From Orientallactaga sibirica (taxonomy: Eukaryota; Chordata; Mammalia; Rodentia; Dipodidae): 64,000 nt of DNA. The notes below the pieces were generated by a model. It did not search any database. It saw only the letters and a list, made by a program, of their open reading frames with translations, and was not told the DNA's origin. Below, one piece after another: positions 23,075 through 35,376 of this stretch. Positions within the stretch are counted from its first letter, which is position 1. The number at the start of each line of letters is the position of its first letter. The position numbers were made by a program, and so were the translations under genes. The stretch is taken from positions 54,434,001 to 54,498,000 of the forward strand of contig JAEOAD010000004.1 of NCBI GenBank assembly GCA_036365145.1. The letters are read 5' to 3'.

Positions 23075-23935
23075 CTTAAAGAAAATCTTAAAGTTAAACA
23101 ATAAAAGGAATTGGTTACCCACAAAATCTGGGTGCCACCTTTGCACAGGTGTGCACTGCTCTTTAGGCTCGTTGCTTTTAAATATCAGTGTCCTGTTTTC
23201 TCTCTATGCTGTTGGTCATTTTCCCATAGCAACTCATGTAGCACTTTCCAGCACTATATAAGCAGACCATTTGGGAACTGGCTCCTTTCTGGATTCCAGC
23301 CAGATCTCTCTGTGTTCTGTGTTGACAGCATGTGGTGTCTTCTGTAAAGGGTCATTCCTTTTACCTCAGGCAGGTAATCAAGTGCTTTGACAGAAGCCTG
23401 TCTTGTTTTGAGGCCCTCATAGGTCTCTTCTATCAACAGCTCAATGTGGATAGGAAGAGATTTCTGGTACTGGTTATTACAGACCAGAGCCAAATGTTTT
23501 AAGGTTAGGCTTCATCTTCATCCCAAGGCTTCATCCCATCCTCTCCAGGGCCTTTTTTTTTTTTAGCTATGGACATACTCAGTATGTAAACCTATGTTGG
23601 TACCATCCTTACCCTCATTCCTTCCCCCCAAAGGGACCCTCCTCATTGGGGATGCTGGTTATCCCCATGGGGATTGTGAGTGATGCATTGTGGGGGTAGT
23701 CCAGGGCCTTTCTTGCTGAATAATCCCTCCGTGCATCTATTGAGGGTTATAGCTTTTGTTCTACTATCTAGGAGAAAGGTTTCTACGGTACAAATTCATT
23801 TTGGATTTGGTTTTGTGTGTATCTCCTTCCAATCTCACATTCCCATTCTCCCACCTCCAGACCTTTCATCCCTATTATCTGGCCCTTGTGTTGTCTGTCA
23901 AGTGTGCCAGTAACTCAGGCTGTTCCAGGTTAGGG
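23075..23935. repeat. Unassigned interspersed repeat, copy B (longer)
   Basis: The 23395-23935 part is homologous to copy A. It carries about 150 bp near 23550-23705 that copy A lacks; this insert begins with gggccttttttttttt and is followed by another gggccttt, so it may be an insertion with a short direct repeat. The 23075-23395 part looks like a continuation of the same unit (contains cactatataagcagacc). The LAPTM4B retrocopy begins at its right edge. Confidence 0.55.
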
Positions 23936-25607
23936 CAGGCGAGTGGAAGCAGCAGGCAAGATCTTTCCTCCCACCCAGGTTCTCTCCATCTTGAGTGCGT
24001 GCTAAGGCCTTGGCAGGCCCGGGCGGGAGCAATGAAGGTGGTCACACGGGGATTGAACACGGTTCTACTCCACCAGCTGTTGCCTGTGCTGCCATGTCAG
24101 CACCGACACCATCCCTCTCGGGTGTGGTACCTGCTCATCGATGCTGTGTTTCTATTGGTTTTCCTGAGCTAATCCAAACCACTATCCCTTTTCAAGTTCT
24201 GAGCTCAGAGGGGACTCTGTGTTCATGGATGATGCCAACATGTCCTTTGCCATTGGGTTTCCTTTCTCATGATCCTGATATGTGTGATGGCTACTTATGG
24301 AGTGTACAAGCAACACACAGCCTGAATCATCCCGTTCTTCTGTTATCAGATCATTAATTTTGCGCCGAACACCTTGGTGGCTATTACTGTGCTTGTTTAT
24401 CCAAACTCCATCCAGGAGTATGTAGGGCATCATGTCAGTGAAACGTACCTGCTTGGTCTTTATTACCCTTCTGTTTATCAGCATTATCTTGACATTCAAG
24501 GGCTACTTGACTAGCTGTTTTGGAACTCCTGCCAATACATCATTGGCAGAAACTCCTCCGATGCCCTGGTTCATGTTACTAGCAATGATACTCCGGTACT
24601 GTTGCCTCCATATGACAATGACACTGCAATGAGTGACACCACCAAGGAGCCACCACCACCGAATGTGTCTGCCTGAGTGTGACCGTGGTGGAGCTGAGAG
24701 CATCCGTGTGACACCAGCCACGCGAGCAAGTTCTGTGATTTCACTTCCAAGATGAGCTCTTTGAGCCTGTGTGTTGTCAAATACCACATTTTATGATTAA
24801 AATATTAAGTTGGATTCCCCTTGTTGCAGTCATATGCTTTAGCTGGTTCACTGGGATAACATAGCTATGGGATTCTTTCCTGAAGGGTGTGGGGTAACAA
24901 ACTCCTTTAGTCTTTCCCCCCAAATCTAGTTGGCTCTTGAGTTCCTCATAGTCATACTTTCTTGTTCTCTCTCTTTCCTATCTCTTTTGAAAGCATAAAA
25001 TTAAATCAAAATTAGATAATACTTTTCTTAAACCATTCCAGTATATAGTACAATCCCTTATGAAAACAAAAATATTAATTGCTGTAGGTAAATAGGAGCC
25101 CTTATGTATATAAGAATTTCCTTCCTGTCACTAAATTCAGAGCATTTTGAATGTGTTGGTTGGAGATTTTCTGCATTTGCTATACTGAGATGACCTGATA
25201 CCAGCAGACAATGAGTTGGGGATGTGGGTGGGGTAGTCTCTCTTACAGGAAAACTGATTTGCTTGTGTGACACCCCCATAGACAGTGTCATGCCCTAGCT
25301 CAATCTCCCATCAAGTAGAATTGCCTGCTATTGTTTGGCTAAAAATATGGGAAAAGGTTTTTATTCTCTGTCCCGTAAGGTACTTACAACTCTTTGAATT
25401 TCTAAGAATGGCTAATCATCCTTTAAAATGTCTAGAAAGTTGAGGTGGGTGGTTTCCCTGTGGAATGCTCTTGAACACAAAGGACATTTATATATTCATA
25501 TGTTCAGAAGTCAGCAGCCCTCCTGCTTGTTCATTGCTGAATGTGCTGTGAATGATAGCTTTCAATTAAACTGAGATGTGTCCACATCCTGAAAATGAAA
25601 AAAAAAA
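23936..25607 (+). pseudogene. LAPTM4B: Processed pseudogene (retrocopy) of LAPTM4B
   Basis: LAPTM4B encodes a lysosomal four-pass membrane protein. This copy is intronless. The former coding part runs from the ATG at 24032 to a TGA at 24674-24676, about 645 nt against roughly 680 in the intact gene. Translated in shifting frames, one finds VWYLLIDAVFLLVFLS (near 24123), MDDANM (near 24226), LVAITVLVYPNSIQEY (near 24381), TCLVFITLLFISIILTFKGY (near 24444) and a C-terminal KEPPPP-like stretch (near 24643). There are frameshifts, an early in-frame stop after the first membrane segment (cctgagctaa, about 24165), and a missing segment of about 30 nt before 24432. Candidate 5' UTR lies at 23936-24031. 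The 3' UTR seems to run to an attaaa signal (about 25566) and an A11 tract (25597-25607). I could not find a clear target duplication. Identification rests on the family's known protein sequence; retrocopy status is inferred from the continuous exon order and A tail. Confidence 0.88.
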
Positions 25608-25703
25608 ATTAATCAAAACATTAAAAAGAGAATAATAGCAATTGATTTCAACTTTGTTTGCTTAAAATTTAGATATTCCATACCACTTAAAAGCAAAATG
25701 CAG

Positions 25704-25908
25704 GGCTGGAGGGATGACTTAGCAGCCAAGGCATTTGCCTGCACAGCCAAAGGACCCACGTTTGCCAGATGCACAAGGTGGCACATGTATCTAGAGTTAA
25801 TTTTCAGTGGCTGGAGGCCCTGGAGTGCCCATTCTCTCTCTCTCTCTCTTTCTCTCTGTCAAATAAATAAATAAATAAGATAATATATTTTAAAATACTT
25901 TCAAAAAA
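25704..25908 (+). mobile_element. B2-like SINE (type I)
   Basis: Head ggctggagggatgacttagc, body gccagatgcacaaggtggca, ggctggaggccctggagtgc, CT tract, aaataaataaataaataag tail. Flanked by caaaatgcag at 25694-25703 and 25909-25918. Confidence 0.93.
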
Positions 25909-25918
25909 CAAAATGCAG

Positions 25919-27211
25919 ATAAAACTTTTCTTCAAATTTTTATAAAAATCTATTTGGTTTTGATGATTTTAATAAACTGGTTTCTGAAATAGGCATTCCA
26001 TATATTAAATATTACTTATATATAATTATTCCGAGCTGTGTTTTAATAGACATCTTGAAATACAAGGGGAAAAGTAAAGGACTCTCAATATGCAGAAGTG
26101 CAGAATCTGCACCTAGAGTGCTATAATACAATAGGGGTGTCAGGAACAAGTTTTTTAATCATACGTACCCCCACAAAATGAAAGTGAAGTAGAAACCTAC
26201 CACAGCTCAGGAGGGGGCAACCTAGAACTTTCCACTGCCTGAAATCCAGTTATTAGAGATAAATAAGATTCCAGAACAAATCTACTAAGCTTTCTAGCCT
26301 GGAATCCTGGTAGGCCTGGTGTGAACCTCAATATGTGCAGGTCAATTGCAGCTCACACTATGATGGAAACAGCCAAACTGACTGGGTAGAGAATGGTATG
26401 GGTTTGCTTAGGTCCTAAGGAAAGCAGGCCTCTTCTGAGCCACTATAGCTATGCCAAGATGCTCAGAGACTCAGACCCAAAACCAACACAGAGTTGCTTA
26501 TATATTCCTAACTCAGCTTGGATTAACACTTTAGGCCCTTGACTCCTGATCAGAGAGGTCTATTTTTAGAGACAATTTTCTCACAGATGCAATTTTCCCC
26601 AGCTGATATTTTCAAACATACTTAGGAACTATTCTGGCACTAATATTTCCATTTTATATTTAATTTCCTTTACTCTGAAATCTAATAACCTTTCAAAAAG
26701 ATAGTCTGCTTTCAGTGCATTCACTGATTAATTGTCATAATCTCCTGATCAAGACAACTCTGTTTGAAAGGCAATTCCTAATTGCAGAGGCAATGTCTTC
26801 ATCTTTACCCACAGTGAAGTTGCATTTTTCTGATACCTGTGTTCTTTAATGTGCTTTTTACCTATTCTTTTAGATTGCTCTGTTTTTCCCATTTCTCAGC
26901 TGTAGCTGTCCTTGAAGGTCACATCCTCAGCACACTTCTGTTCTCTAACTGTATCTTTTACCAGATGATCTCCCCAGGGACTGCATATAATAAGTGCAAG
27001 TCACAGAATTACATTTTAAAATGTGCACTCTTCTCAGCTGTAAAACAATCTATGTATCTATCTATCTATAATATGGATATTACTTGCCAATGTACACATT
27101 GATTCCCATAGAGGCTTCAAATGCAATGTCTGTAACACTTAACACACATCTAAAATTCTGCTATCATCTTGAGTTAATTTAGTGTCTATGAAAGTCACCT
27201 TTTGTCAAGAC
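25919..27211. other. Unique sequence, nothing recognised
   Basis: No SINE, LTR or supported ORF. Contains a (TATC)n-like short run near 27053-27069. Confidence 0.45.
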
Positions 27212-27318
27212 TGGTGAAACACAGATAAGCCTAGTGCCCTGGAGGCTCAGGCAGTAGGATTGCTGGGAACTCCAGTCCAGACTGGGCTATACACAGAGAT
27301 CCCACCTCAAAACTTTAA
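27212..27318 (+). mobile_element. B1-like fragment, diverged
   Basis: aagcctagtgccctggaggc, tcaggcagtaggattgctgg, agactgggctatacacagag, then atcccacctcaaaac keep the order of a B1 body and end. Strongly diverged. Confidence 0.5.
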
Positions 27319-28414
27319 TAATTCCTTATTTTAGCCAGTAAAAAATTCTAATCTAACATTCTCCTTGTTTCTATGCTCTTACTTAGCCTTTTGTAGGTAA
27401 ATCCATATTCCAATATCTTTGTCACCATTCTTTCTCTAAAGATTTACTTCAATAAATAGTATCCTGCTAAACATATAATGATGAGAATATGGTAAAATAA
27501 CTCCAAATACAGCATATTTGCTGATTTCTGTGCCATAGCTTTCCTCACTATGATCAGTTTCAAAGTATCCTCATAGCTGCACTGCATACAGTGCTGAGAA
27601 AAGTTTTGCGAATCTCATCTGTGGAGCTGGTGTGGGCAAAGGGACTCTAAAGTGGTCCTCACTCACTGCTATGAGCTAGCCATCCTCTTCTTTCTGAATC
27701 AGAAATTATTCTAAACCTCTCCAGAACTTAAAGTTGGCACTTCAAGGGGAGTTGGATGGAAATAGAGTCTAGTCACAAACCAGAACTCAGAAATTGTAAG
27801 TTGGGTAATTCTGTGTTGTCCTCATCCAAGGCAGTATTGCACAGTGGCCACTCACAGGCATCAGCTCTGTGAGTGAGTCTCTTTGTTTTCACTAGAATGA
27901 ACACTCAAGTGTAGTCTCTTGTGTTCATGATCCAGTGGACACAAACCACATGGAGACACCCGGAAAAGCCATACATGGGAATATTTTCCTGTTCAGCCCA
28001 TGACTGAGAAAACTCATATCTCCTCTGCCCACTCCACATTACCACATTGTCACACAGCTCCTGGCTATGCAAGAAATTCAATTGTGGTATACTACCATGA
28101 TGATAGAGGGATGTTATTGGTTTTCATTTGTACCAACTCTCCATGTATATTACTAGATTCCAGCTGCCTTCATTCCTTACCTTAAGAATAATGATAACCC
28201 TATTGCTGCACCATGTATGAAACAAGATCTAATGAAGTGCATCCTGGTCTCACATTGAGAAGTATCTGTAGTTTGCTCCTGGAGAATCCCATAAGAATAA
28301 AGATTGTCCATACACAGACATGAGCATTACCTACAAAGCAGAAGGAGGAGAGAGATCTTTTTCTTGTTCCATGAATCTTTAATTGTAAAGTAAATGGGAT
28401 ACCAACTAAAATAA
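27319..28414. other. Unique sequence, nothing recognised
   Basis: No supported gene or repeat in about 1.1 kb. Confidence 0.45.
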
Positions 28415-28430
28415 AACAATTCATTTTCTT

Positions 28431-28675
28431 TTTTCCTTTTTTTATTTTTAAAATATATTTTATTTATTGAGAGAGAGAGAAAGAAGTAGAGAGAGAGAAA
28501 GAGAGAGAGAGAAAGAGAGAGACAGAATGGGCTCCAGGGCCTGCAACCACTGCAGACAACCTCCAGATGCATGCACCTCCTTGTACATCTGGCTTACATG
28601 GGTCCTGGAGAGTCAAACCGGGATCATTTGGCTTTGCAGGCAAACGCCTTAACCACTAAGCCATCTCTCCAGCCC
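28431..28675 (-). mobile_element. B2-like SINE (type I), minus strand
   Basis: A-rich tail complement, long GA tract (about 28470-28525), ccagatgcatgcacctcctt, gagagtcaaaccgggatcat, and head complement accactaagccatctctcca. Target duplication of 16 bp (28415-28430, 28676-28691) with two mismatches. Confidence 0.93.
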
Positions 28676-28787
28676 AACATTGCATTTTCTTAATCCAGTA
28701 TACTTACAAAAAAAATCTACCTGCCTTTATACTTAAAAATCTATATATAGATAAATAATTATTAACCTCTTACTGTAATTCCTAACC

Positions 28788-28818
28788 ACACACACACACA
28801 CACACTCATACACACACA
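28788..28818. repeat. (CA)n microsatellite, interrupted
   Basis: CA repeat interrupted by tcata. Confidence 0.9.
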
Positions 28819-29084
28819 TATGTACATGTATGCGTATAGTGGCCAATCGTGGACCACTCCAATAATGATGGTATTGGAATCTGAAAGAAACAAGTAAATG
28901 CATTTTGCGATAAGGTTGTGATGTTCTTACATCCTAGAGAAATTAAATCTTCTGTGAAGAATGCTTCTGTGAAAAGGAGAGAGACTCAGCATTGATTCCC
29001 CATGATGTAATGCATGAGCCAAAGAAATGCTTCCTAAAATGATGTCAGAATTTCCTTACTAACTAACAAATACGTTTATCTGAC

Positions 29085-29225
29085 TTGTATTCCATAAACA
29101 CACTCTGTGATGTAGGAGCTCACTAGCATTATGGTTTTAAATTTCTCTTTGACAGACGAAGAAAATGGACTAACTCTTAGAGATGTACAAAAATAATCCC
29201 ACATAGTCACTTGTCTATCAGCTGA
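29085..29225 (-). mobile_element. MIR, minus strand
   Basis: cactctgtgatgtaggagct, then ctctttgacagacgaagaaa atggact and a later cccacatagtcacttg, matching the reverse orientation of MIR (fraction 'ttttacagatgaggaaactgaggctcagagaggt'). Confidence 0.68.
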
Positions 29226-30405
29226 TTTCGCTGCTACTTTCTGTTAGATTATGTTTCAAAATAATAACCTTTAATATTTCCACCTGGTGTTATACCAGCT
29301 AAGTTATTCTAATTTCTAAAAGTGTACATTACAAAGATCTTTAAGGTCATTCTAAGAGTGAGTATATTTGAACTTGTTCAGACAGTTGTGTATCCTGTTC
29401 CTAATGATGGTGTTATCCTATAGTTCAAACCAGCTCAGATATTGTGAGTGGATTCTTTGCAAGGCACCCACTTTCACCGAGCTTTATTTATTTTACTATA
29501 TATGAACATGCCAATCACTTATGTTATTTAGTTTAACAGTCATTGAATGCGCAATCACAAAAAGCCAATCAATCTAGTGTACATTCAGAATTATGGTTTT
29601 CTGTCTTAAGAAATAATTATTTCTACTAAATAGAAGCATTTTGCAGTTTAAATTTTTCATGCTTTTTTAGCACCCTAATACTTTTATTAGAAATATGATT
29701 TATAAATGCTTTCACATGTAATATTTACATAAATAATTTGCTAAAATTTCTATAGGCATTCACCATTTCTAAATATTTATTATCTTGATTAACAAATGAC
29801 ATATTTTTATTAACATTTTTGCTGAGCCATTTTTTACACAACTGCAGTTTTGTATCTTCAGAATATAGCTGCAAGTGTATATATTTATTGAAGATTGAAC
29901 TAAATAATCATGTACTCATAAAAACATATTTCTCCCACATTCACAGCAATCCAGTTAATAACAGCTACATGAAGTCTAGCCACTCCACTTGATCCATTGA
30001 AAAAGGCATCAAGAACCTACAGCCAGACTTCCTTAGAGGTCTTCTTCCCAAGTGGCCCCAAACTACATTTACCTTGCTCATGACTCAAACTGATGTCTTT
30101 TTATTTCTACTTCCCTTCTGCTTTTATTGTTAATTATTTCTTTTATAGTTCTTTTTTCCCTTTTCCAGTAGAAATTATTCAAAGTAATTCTCAAGCCTGC
30201 AGTTCTTTCTACCTGTTTTTCTAAATGCATTATAAAATACTAGAAAGCTATACAACAAAGTGGGATATTGCAGAGGTGTGAATACACATTCATGAATATT
30301 TGTTATAGGTTATCCAAGTCTATTGGGTTAATCTTATAAAACTGAAAAGCATATTTTCTTTAAAGGGGTTAGGGGTAATGCTGCCTGGGTCCTAATTGTT
30401 CCTAA
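29226..30405. other. Unique AT-rich sequence
   Basis: No supported gene or repeat in about 1.2 kb. Confidence 0.45.
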
Positions 30406-30410
30406 GGTAG

Positions 30411-30809
30411 TGAAGTAGTCAGCTTCAGATAGTTGTGATAAACTTCCAAATGAGGATCAAGTTATCAGAGGAAGGGAATTTATTTGAAGTTTACAGATCC
30501 AAGGGAAGTTCAATAATGGCAGAAGAAACTGGCCCGCTTTCACAGATCCAAGCAGAGAAAGAAAAGCCACAAACCAAAACCCAAAAGCCACACCACCAGC
30601 ACATACAAAAACACTTCCGGAACTCCAGGCAGAACTCAATCACTTTGCATATCTTTAAAATAGAATTCCAAATCCACCCCCACACCTTAGGGCTGAACTC
30701 TAGGATCCGTACATAATGACACCTCCTCAAGCCTGGTGGCTGTGGATCTAAATTACAAACTTTAGTAAAATCCTGAATATAATGGGGGCCTTCCATTCAA
30801 ACTATCATA
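30411..30809 (-). mobile_element. MaLR solo LTR, older relative of subfamily X, minus strand
   Basis: gtcagcttcagatagttgtg, gatccaagggaagttcaata, tcactttgcatatcttt, and ending aaactatcata align along their length with the subfamily X LTRs but are more diverged. Flanking 5-mers ggtag and ggcag form a target duplication with one mismatch. Confidence 0.85.
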
Positions 30810-30827
30810 GGCAGATCTACTTATGTA

Positions 30828-31470
30828 TTTTTTTTAATTTTCTGTTAGTGTATAATAATTATATATAACAATGGATGGATGTATATAATGTATTTTGATC
30901 ATCCTTTTATCATTCTAGCTGATACACTTTTTATTCCTAGCTAGTCAATCTTCTACTTTGATGTCTACTTTTTATCATTTTTATTTATTTATTTTTTTGT
31001 AAAGTAATGCATTTAATTTGGATTGCTTAAAAGAGCATGGACAACTTACCAGTGGATAGGATACTCAAGAAAAGAGTCTTCATCAGTAGCCATTAACTGC
31101 CTATAGATGCTCAGGGAGGGTTGGAAACACACAAGCCTTTCCTTCTAGCAACCTTTAACTATGTGTACTCCTCAGCAAAGGGCCAGGCTTGGGAGCCCCT
31201 CACCTTTTCATGAGAGGATGTTGCTGGGCCCAGTGATCTGGCCTCTTCCAAGTTGCAAGCGTGCAATGGTCATGCCATGCTCTGAAGATGATTTTCCTCA
31301 ACACCCCACCTTAACTCCAATGTTTACATTCTTTCCATCACCTCTTCTGCGATGTTCCTTCAGCATTGAAGGGAGTGATATCAATTTCCCACTCATAGTC
31401 ACTTGTCTACACTGTCACAGGTGGTGAGCCTTTGTAGTAAGCATTGTCTCCTACAGAAAGAAGTTTCTCT
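30828..31470 (-). mobile_element. L1 (rodent Lx-like) 3' UTR, minus strand
   Basis: The + strand reads as the antisense of the rodent L1 3' end: gatgtatataatgtattttg (terminal part, about 30878), a T-rich gap near 30975-31003, taatttggattgcttaaaag, gcatggacaacttaccagtg and atgctcagggagggttggaa, then the upstream 3' UTR to about 31470. 5' truncated; no ORF2 present. Confidence 0.75.
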
Positions 31471-31521
31471 GACCAAAGCTGTCATCAACATTAATCAGTG
31501 TGAATAAAGAAACCTATTTAG

Positions 31522-31786
31522 GGGCTGGAGAGATGGCTTAGGGGTTAAGGCGCCTGCTTCCTAAGCCTAAGAACACTGGTTCCAATCTCCAGGTCCCAAG
31601 TTTAGCCAGATGCAGTGACCCAAGGGCGCAATGCCGCACGTGACACAAGGGGGCGCACACATCTGGATTTCGTTCATAGCAGCTGAGACACTGCTGGCAC
31701 ACCCATCTCTGTCTTCCTCTCCTCTCTCTCTCTCTCTTTCTCTGTTTCTCTCTCCAAAAAAATTATAAAAAATTAATAAAAAAAAA
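31522..31786 (+). mobile_element. B2-like SINE (type II)
   Basis: Head ggctggagagatggcttagg, ggttccaatctccaggtccc, acaagggggcgcacacatct, agctgagacactgctggcac, CT tract, A-rich tail. Perfect 16-bp target duplication aaagaaacctatttag at 31506-31521 and 31787-31802, so probably a young copy. Confidence 0.96.
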
Positions 31787-32126
31787 AAAGAAACCTATTT
31801 AGATAGCAACCGGAAAGGCGCCTCAGGTCCATTTAGCAAAGCAACAGCAGTAGTTTCCACATTAAGGCCTATGCCCTATCCTTAACCCTGGCCACAGAGG
31901 TTTGGCCAGGTTTAGAGTACTTGATTTGAATTGACTCCTGTATAGGCAGGCCTCAAATACAGTCAGAAAGTGGTTGGTTACCCACATAAAGTCATGCCAC
32001 TGTTAGGACAGTATGACCATCTTGCCTGGCAGATCAGTATTGTAGAGTTTACCTATAAATCTCAATGTCTCCTGTTAATCATTTCACTCCCCATTGTCTC
32101 CAACTTATCGATTTATAAAATAATAT

Positions 32127-32350
32127 AGGCAACATATATTGAAGACTTAAGTTAACCAGGAGAAGTTCTATATGCTCTACATTCATTAACTCATTTAATA
32201 CTTATAGCTACTCCATGATGGAAGAACCTTTTCTTCCTTCTTTGTATATAAGAAAATGGATGATGGAGCATATGGTTAAATAAATTCCCCAGGTTATAGG
32301 ATTAGTAAGCAACAGAGCCAGGATCAGAATTGAGGGATTTACACTGTGTT
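32127..32350 (-). mobile_element. MIR, minus strand
   Basis: Reverse-orientation MIR in order: tctacattcattaactcatt taatac, ctactccatgatgg, aagaaaatggatgatgg, ccccaggttataggattagt aagc, aacagagccaggatcagaat. Good length and order for a tRNA-derived MIR. Confidence 0.85.
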
Positions 32351-32498
32351 TGCACACTAAATGCAATTCTACTTAAAGCTATCTGAAACTTCTTTTGATA
32401 GGATTAAATTAATGATTATGCTGTGGAAAGTGAATCAGAGAACATTAGGCAATATGACTTAGAAATTAGTTTGTGATGTAGATATCCAGGTTGTCATA

Positions 32499-32668
32499 AG
32501 CTGGGCGTGGTGGCACACACCTTTAATCCCAGCACTTGCGAGGCAGAGGTAGAAGGATCACCATGAGTTCGAGGCCACCCTGAGACTACATAGTTAATTC
32601 CACGTTAGCCTGGATCAGAGTGAGACCCTACCTCGAAAAACAAAACAAAAAAAACAAAAAAAAAAAAA
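32499..32668 (+). mobile_element. B1 SINE
   Basis: gctgggcgtggtggcacaca, then tttaatcccagcacttgc, gttcgaggccaccctgagac and gtgagaccctacctcgaaaa with an A-rich tail. Target duplication aggttgtcata/aggttgtcaca (32488-32498, 32669-32679). Confidence 0.95.
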
Positions 32669-32679
32669 AGGTTGTCACA

Positions 32680-33044
32680 GAGTTGTTAAACATAATGATA
32701 GTTCTTATTTTATGAACATTCTATGAAAGAAAAATCAAGAAAGTACATTATAAACATCAAATAAATAAATGTCTAATCTAAGTATATAATGTTAGCACTT
32801 GAATAGGATCTAGGAAATTTAAAATGAGAATGTATAAATATGAGGAAGCCACTGACTAGAAAGAATGACAGAGCTAGTTTTACACTACTTCTAGGCATCA
32901 TTGGTGGCCATTTATCAAATGGAAAACAAAATTATATGGATTGAAGATAAAAATCTTGGTTTATCTGATCCTATTGTCCCTACCTAGTTAATAGATAACA
33001 CTACATATAAAAATTTCTTTAACTATTGAGTCAATAGTGATTAT
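32680..33044. other. Unique AT-rich sequence
   Basis: No feature supported. Confidence 0.5.
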
Positions 33045-33250
33045 ATTGGCTGATATAATTATAGCATATGCTGTATATGTTTACTAAAATATTATGACTG
33101 TTGGTTTATTTAATATTTATTACAACTCTATAACATAGCCTTATCCTCTCTGATGCAAATCCAAAGAAATTATATAACTTACACAAGCTGACATTCCTGA
33201 TTCAAAGAACTGGGCTTCAAGCCCAAGTACTCTAGTCCTGAACCATATTC
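33045..33250 (-). mobile_element. MIR, minus strand, diverged
   Basis: tttatttaatatttattaca actctataac..., ccaaagaaattatataactt acacaagctgac, then aactgggcttcaagcccaag, keep the reverse MIR order (lowest-copy box, 'aggttaagtaacttgcccaaggtcac', 'aacccagg'). Confidence 0.7.
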
Positions 33251-35229
33251 ATAATCTCTTCACTAAACCACAATAAGAGAACCCCTTAATTATGTAAGCA
33301 TGTTTCAATTTATGCCACAATATTAATAAGCTACATATAGCAAACAGTTCTGAAGAAAATTAATTTTGGATAAATTATCAAAAGTTTTTAGAAAAAAATG
33401 CACAATATAAATCTTACCCATATGTAAACTGTTATCATTGGATTAAACTGCATGAAAATGCTAGTATTAAAAATATTTTAGTCTAAAAAAATGACAAGAG
33501 ATGTGTTATACTCTGTAATATTGGGCAAGTCGTTAAGTGAAATGCAAACATTTTAGAACATTCTGGTTTAATAAAACTGAGTGATGAACAGATTTTTGCT
33601 TCTAAGGGAAACAATAAATGTGGAAAGATATTTTCAACTTGCCTAGGGAAATGCTGTGGAAAACTCTCATGCCTTTGTGTAAGTAATTGCTTATTAACAA
33701 TAGAACAGAAGGCTAAGTAATCCATGTGCTTTTAACCTATTTTGCAGCTTATAATGTGAAGGATGCTTTGAGCATAAAATCTTCATCTGCATGCATTGTG
33801 TTCTGTTCATTTTGGCCATCAATAATTTAAGAAGTTCTCTGAAGTAGAAACTTACCTACATTCACCCATCCTTGAACTATTGATTTTAGGATAAGGATAT
33901 GAAATACTCTTCTACTGCCTGTTGATTTTAGCGTAATTGAATAATGAATATCAGCAAAACAAAATCTGAGAAACAAAGCCTGGACTCAAGGCACATATTC
34001 CATATTGAATTCTCATTATTTATTTCCAAGTCACATCACTGGAATATCTTGATTCTCTGCGTATTTGTAATTAGGACTTTATTTTTAGAAGACCCACTAC
34101 CAAATTCTATGAGCAATTACAATGAGCGGTACCTAAATAAATGTAAATTTGAGATTTACTCCACTGAATTCCAGGCATTGAAGGGAAACATTTGAGACAC
34201 AGAAAAATAAATTCCGGTCTTCTTTCAACAGATCCTACAAATCAACACGGATACCAAGAAAGCTTTGATACAAGCTAATTAACTAGAACTCTTCTGTATT
34301 AAAAAAATGAATTCAGATTAATTTGACACCTGCAAGACTATGAAGATGTGTGTAATAAAACTTGACATCAATTTCTGATAAATTAATGAACCAAAGTGTT
34401 GTTAGATTCAAAGAAACCATGGTGTTTTGTACATTTGAACATACCCTATTGGGTAATATCCATTCTCTTTCCCCTTGTTGCTGTGTAAAGCCTCAGGTGC
34501 AGATTTGATCCTGACCCAGTTTCGATCCTCCTGCCTGTAATGTTGTATGTGAATGCATGGCTGTTCACTCACTAGCAAGTCACAGTGCCTAGGAGCCATC
34601 CACAAAGGAGTATTGTATATTTGATAACTGTGCATAATAATGGCAGTTCATTCTTTAAGAGTTTAATTTAAGCCATTCTTCAGTTTCTAAAGTAAGTGGG
34701 AGCATGAATAGAACAGAATGTTCTCATTTGGCAGAAATAGAATAGCAAACTATATATCAAGAGAGAAATTAGACTGAACAGTCTTTAAAAAGACACATGA
34801 GAAGTAGCAAAAGAGAAATACCCTCTAATAGCTATTTCATATTTCAGTAGTTTGGTTCATTTTCTCATAAAAGAAATATTTGCACTATGCACATAATTAA
34901 TGATGATAAGAGAATAAAACATAATGATACTTTAAAATATGTAACCAAATCATTTCAATTTGCTAAAACAAATGTCAATGATTGCCTTGCATATTACACA
35001 GTTGTTTTTTTTACTATAAAAATTTTATATAACATCTCGGCCATTGCAAAATATTTAACTAGTTAATAATACTTAAACTTTCACTTTTACAGTGCATATA
35101 TACATTGGATTAGAGTAACAGCTAATGATAAAAATATTGAATTCATTTGAAATCTATGAACTAAAAGTATATGTAGACAACAGTCCTATGTAGTTTCATG
35201 GTATATAATCAGTATTCAAAAAAAAAAAG
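33251..35229. other. Repeat-poor unique sequence, about 2 kb
   Basis: No SINE, LTR or LINE recognised, and frames at 33483-33725, 33944-34195 and 34408-34635 have no gene support. Confidence 0.5.
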
Positions 35230-35376
35230 GTCGGGAGGCAGAGGTAGGAAGATCGCCATGAGTTCAAGGCCACCCTAAGAATCCAGAGTGAATTCCAGGT
35301 CAGCCTGGGCTAGAGTGAGACTCTATCTTGAAAAAACGAAAAACAAAACAAACAAACAAACAAACAAAAAAAAAAC
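35230..35376 (+). mobile_element. B1 SINE, 5' truncated
   Basis: Starts inside the B1 body at tcgggaggcagaggtaggaa and continues with gaattccaggtcagcctggg, gagtgagactctatcttgaa and an (AAAC)n-rich tail. The first third of B1 is missing. Confidence 0.92.

Noticed and set aside
23756..24172. 138-codon open frame overlapping the LAPTM4B retrocopy start
   Set aside because: It joins repeat B sequence to the broken LAPTM4B frame and stops soon after the first membrane segment. It is a chance fusion of repeat and pseudogene.
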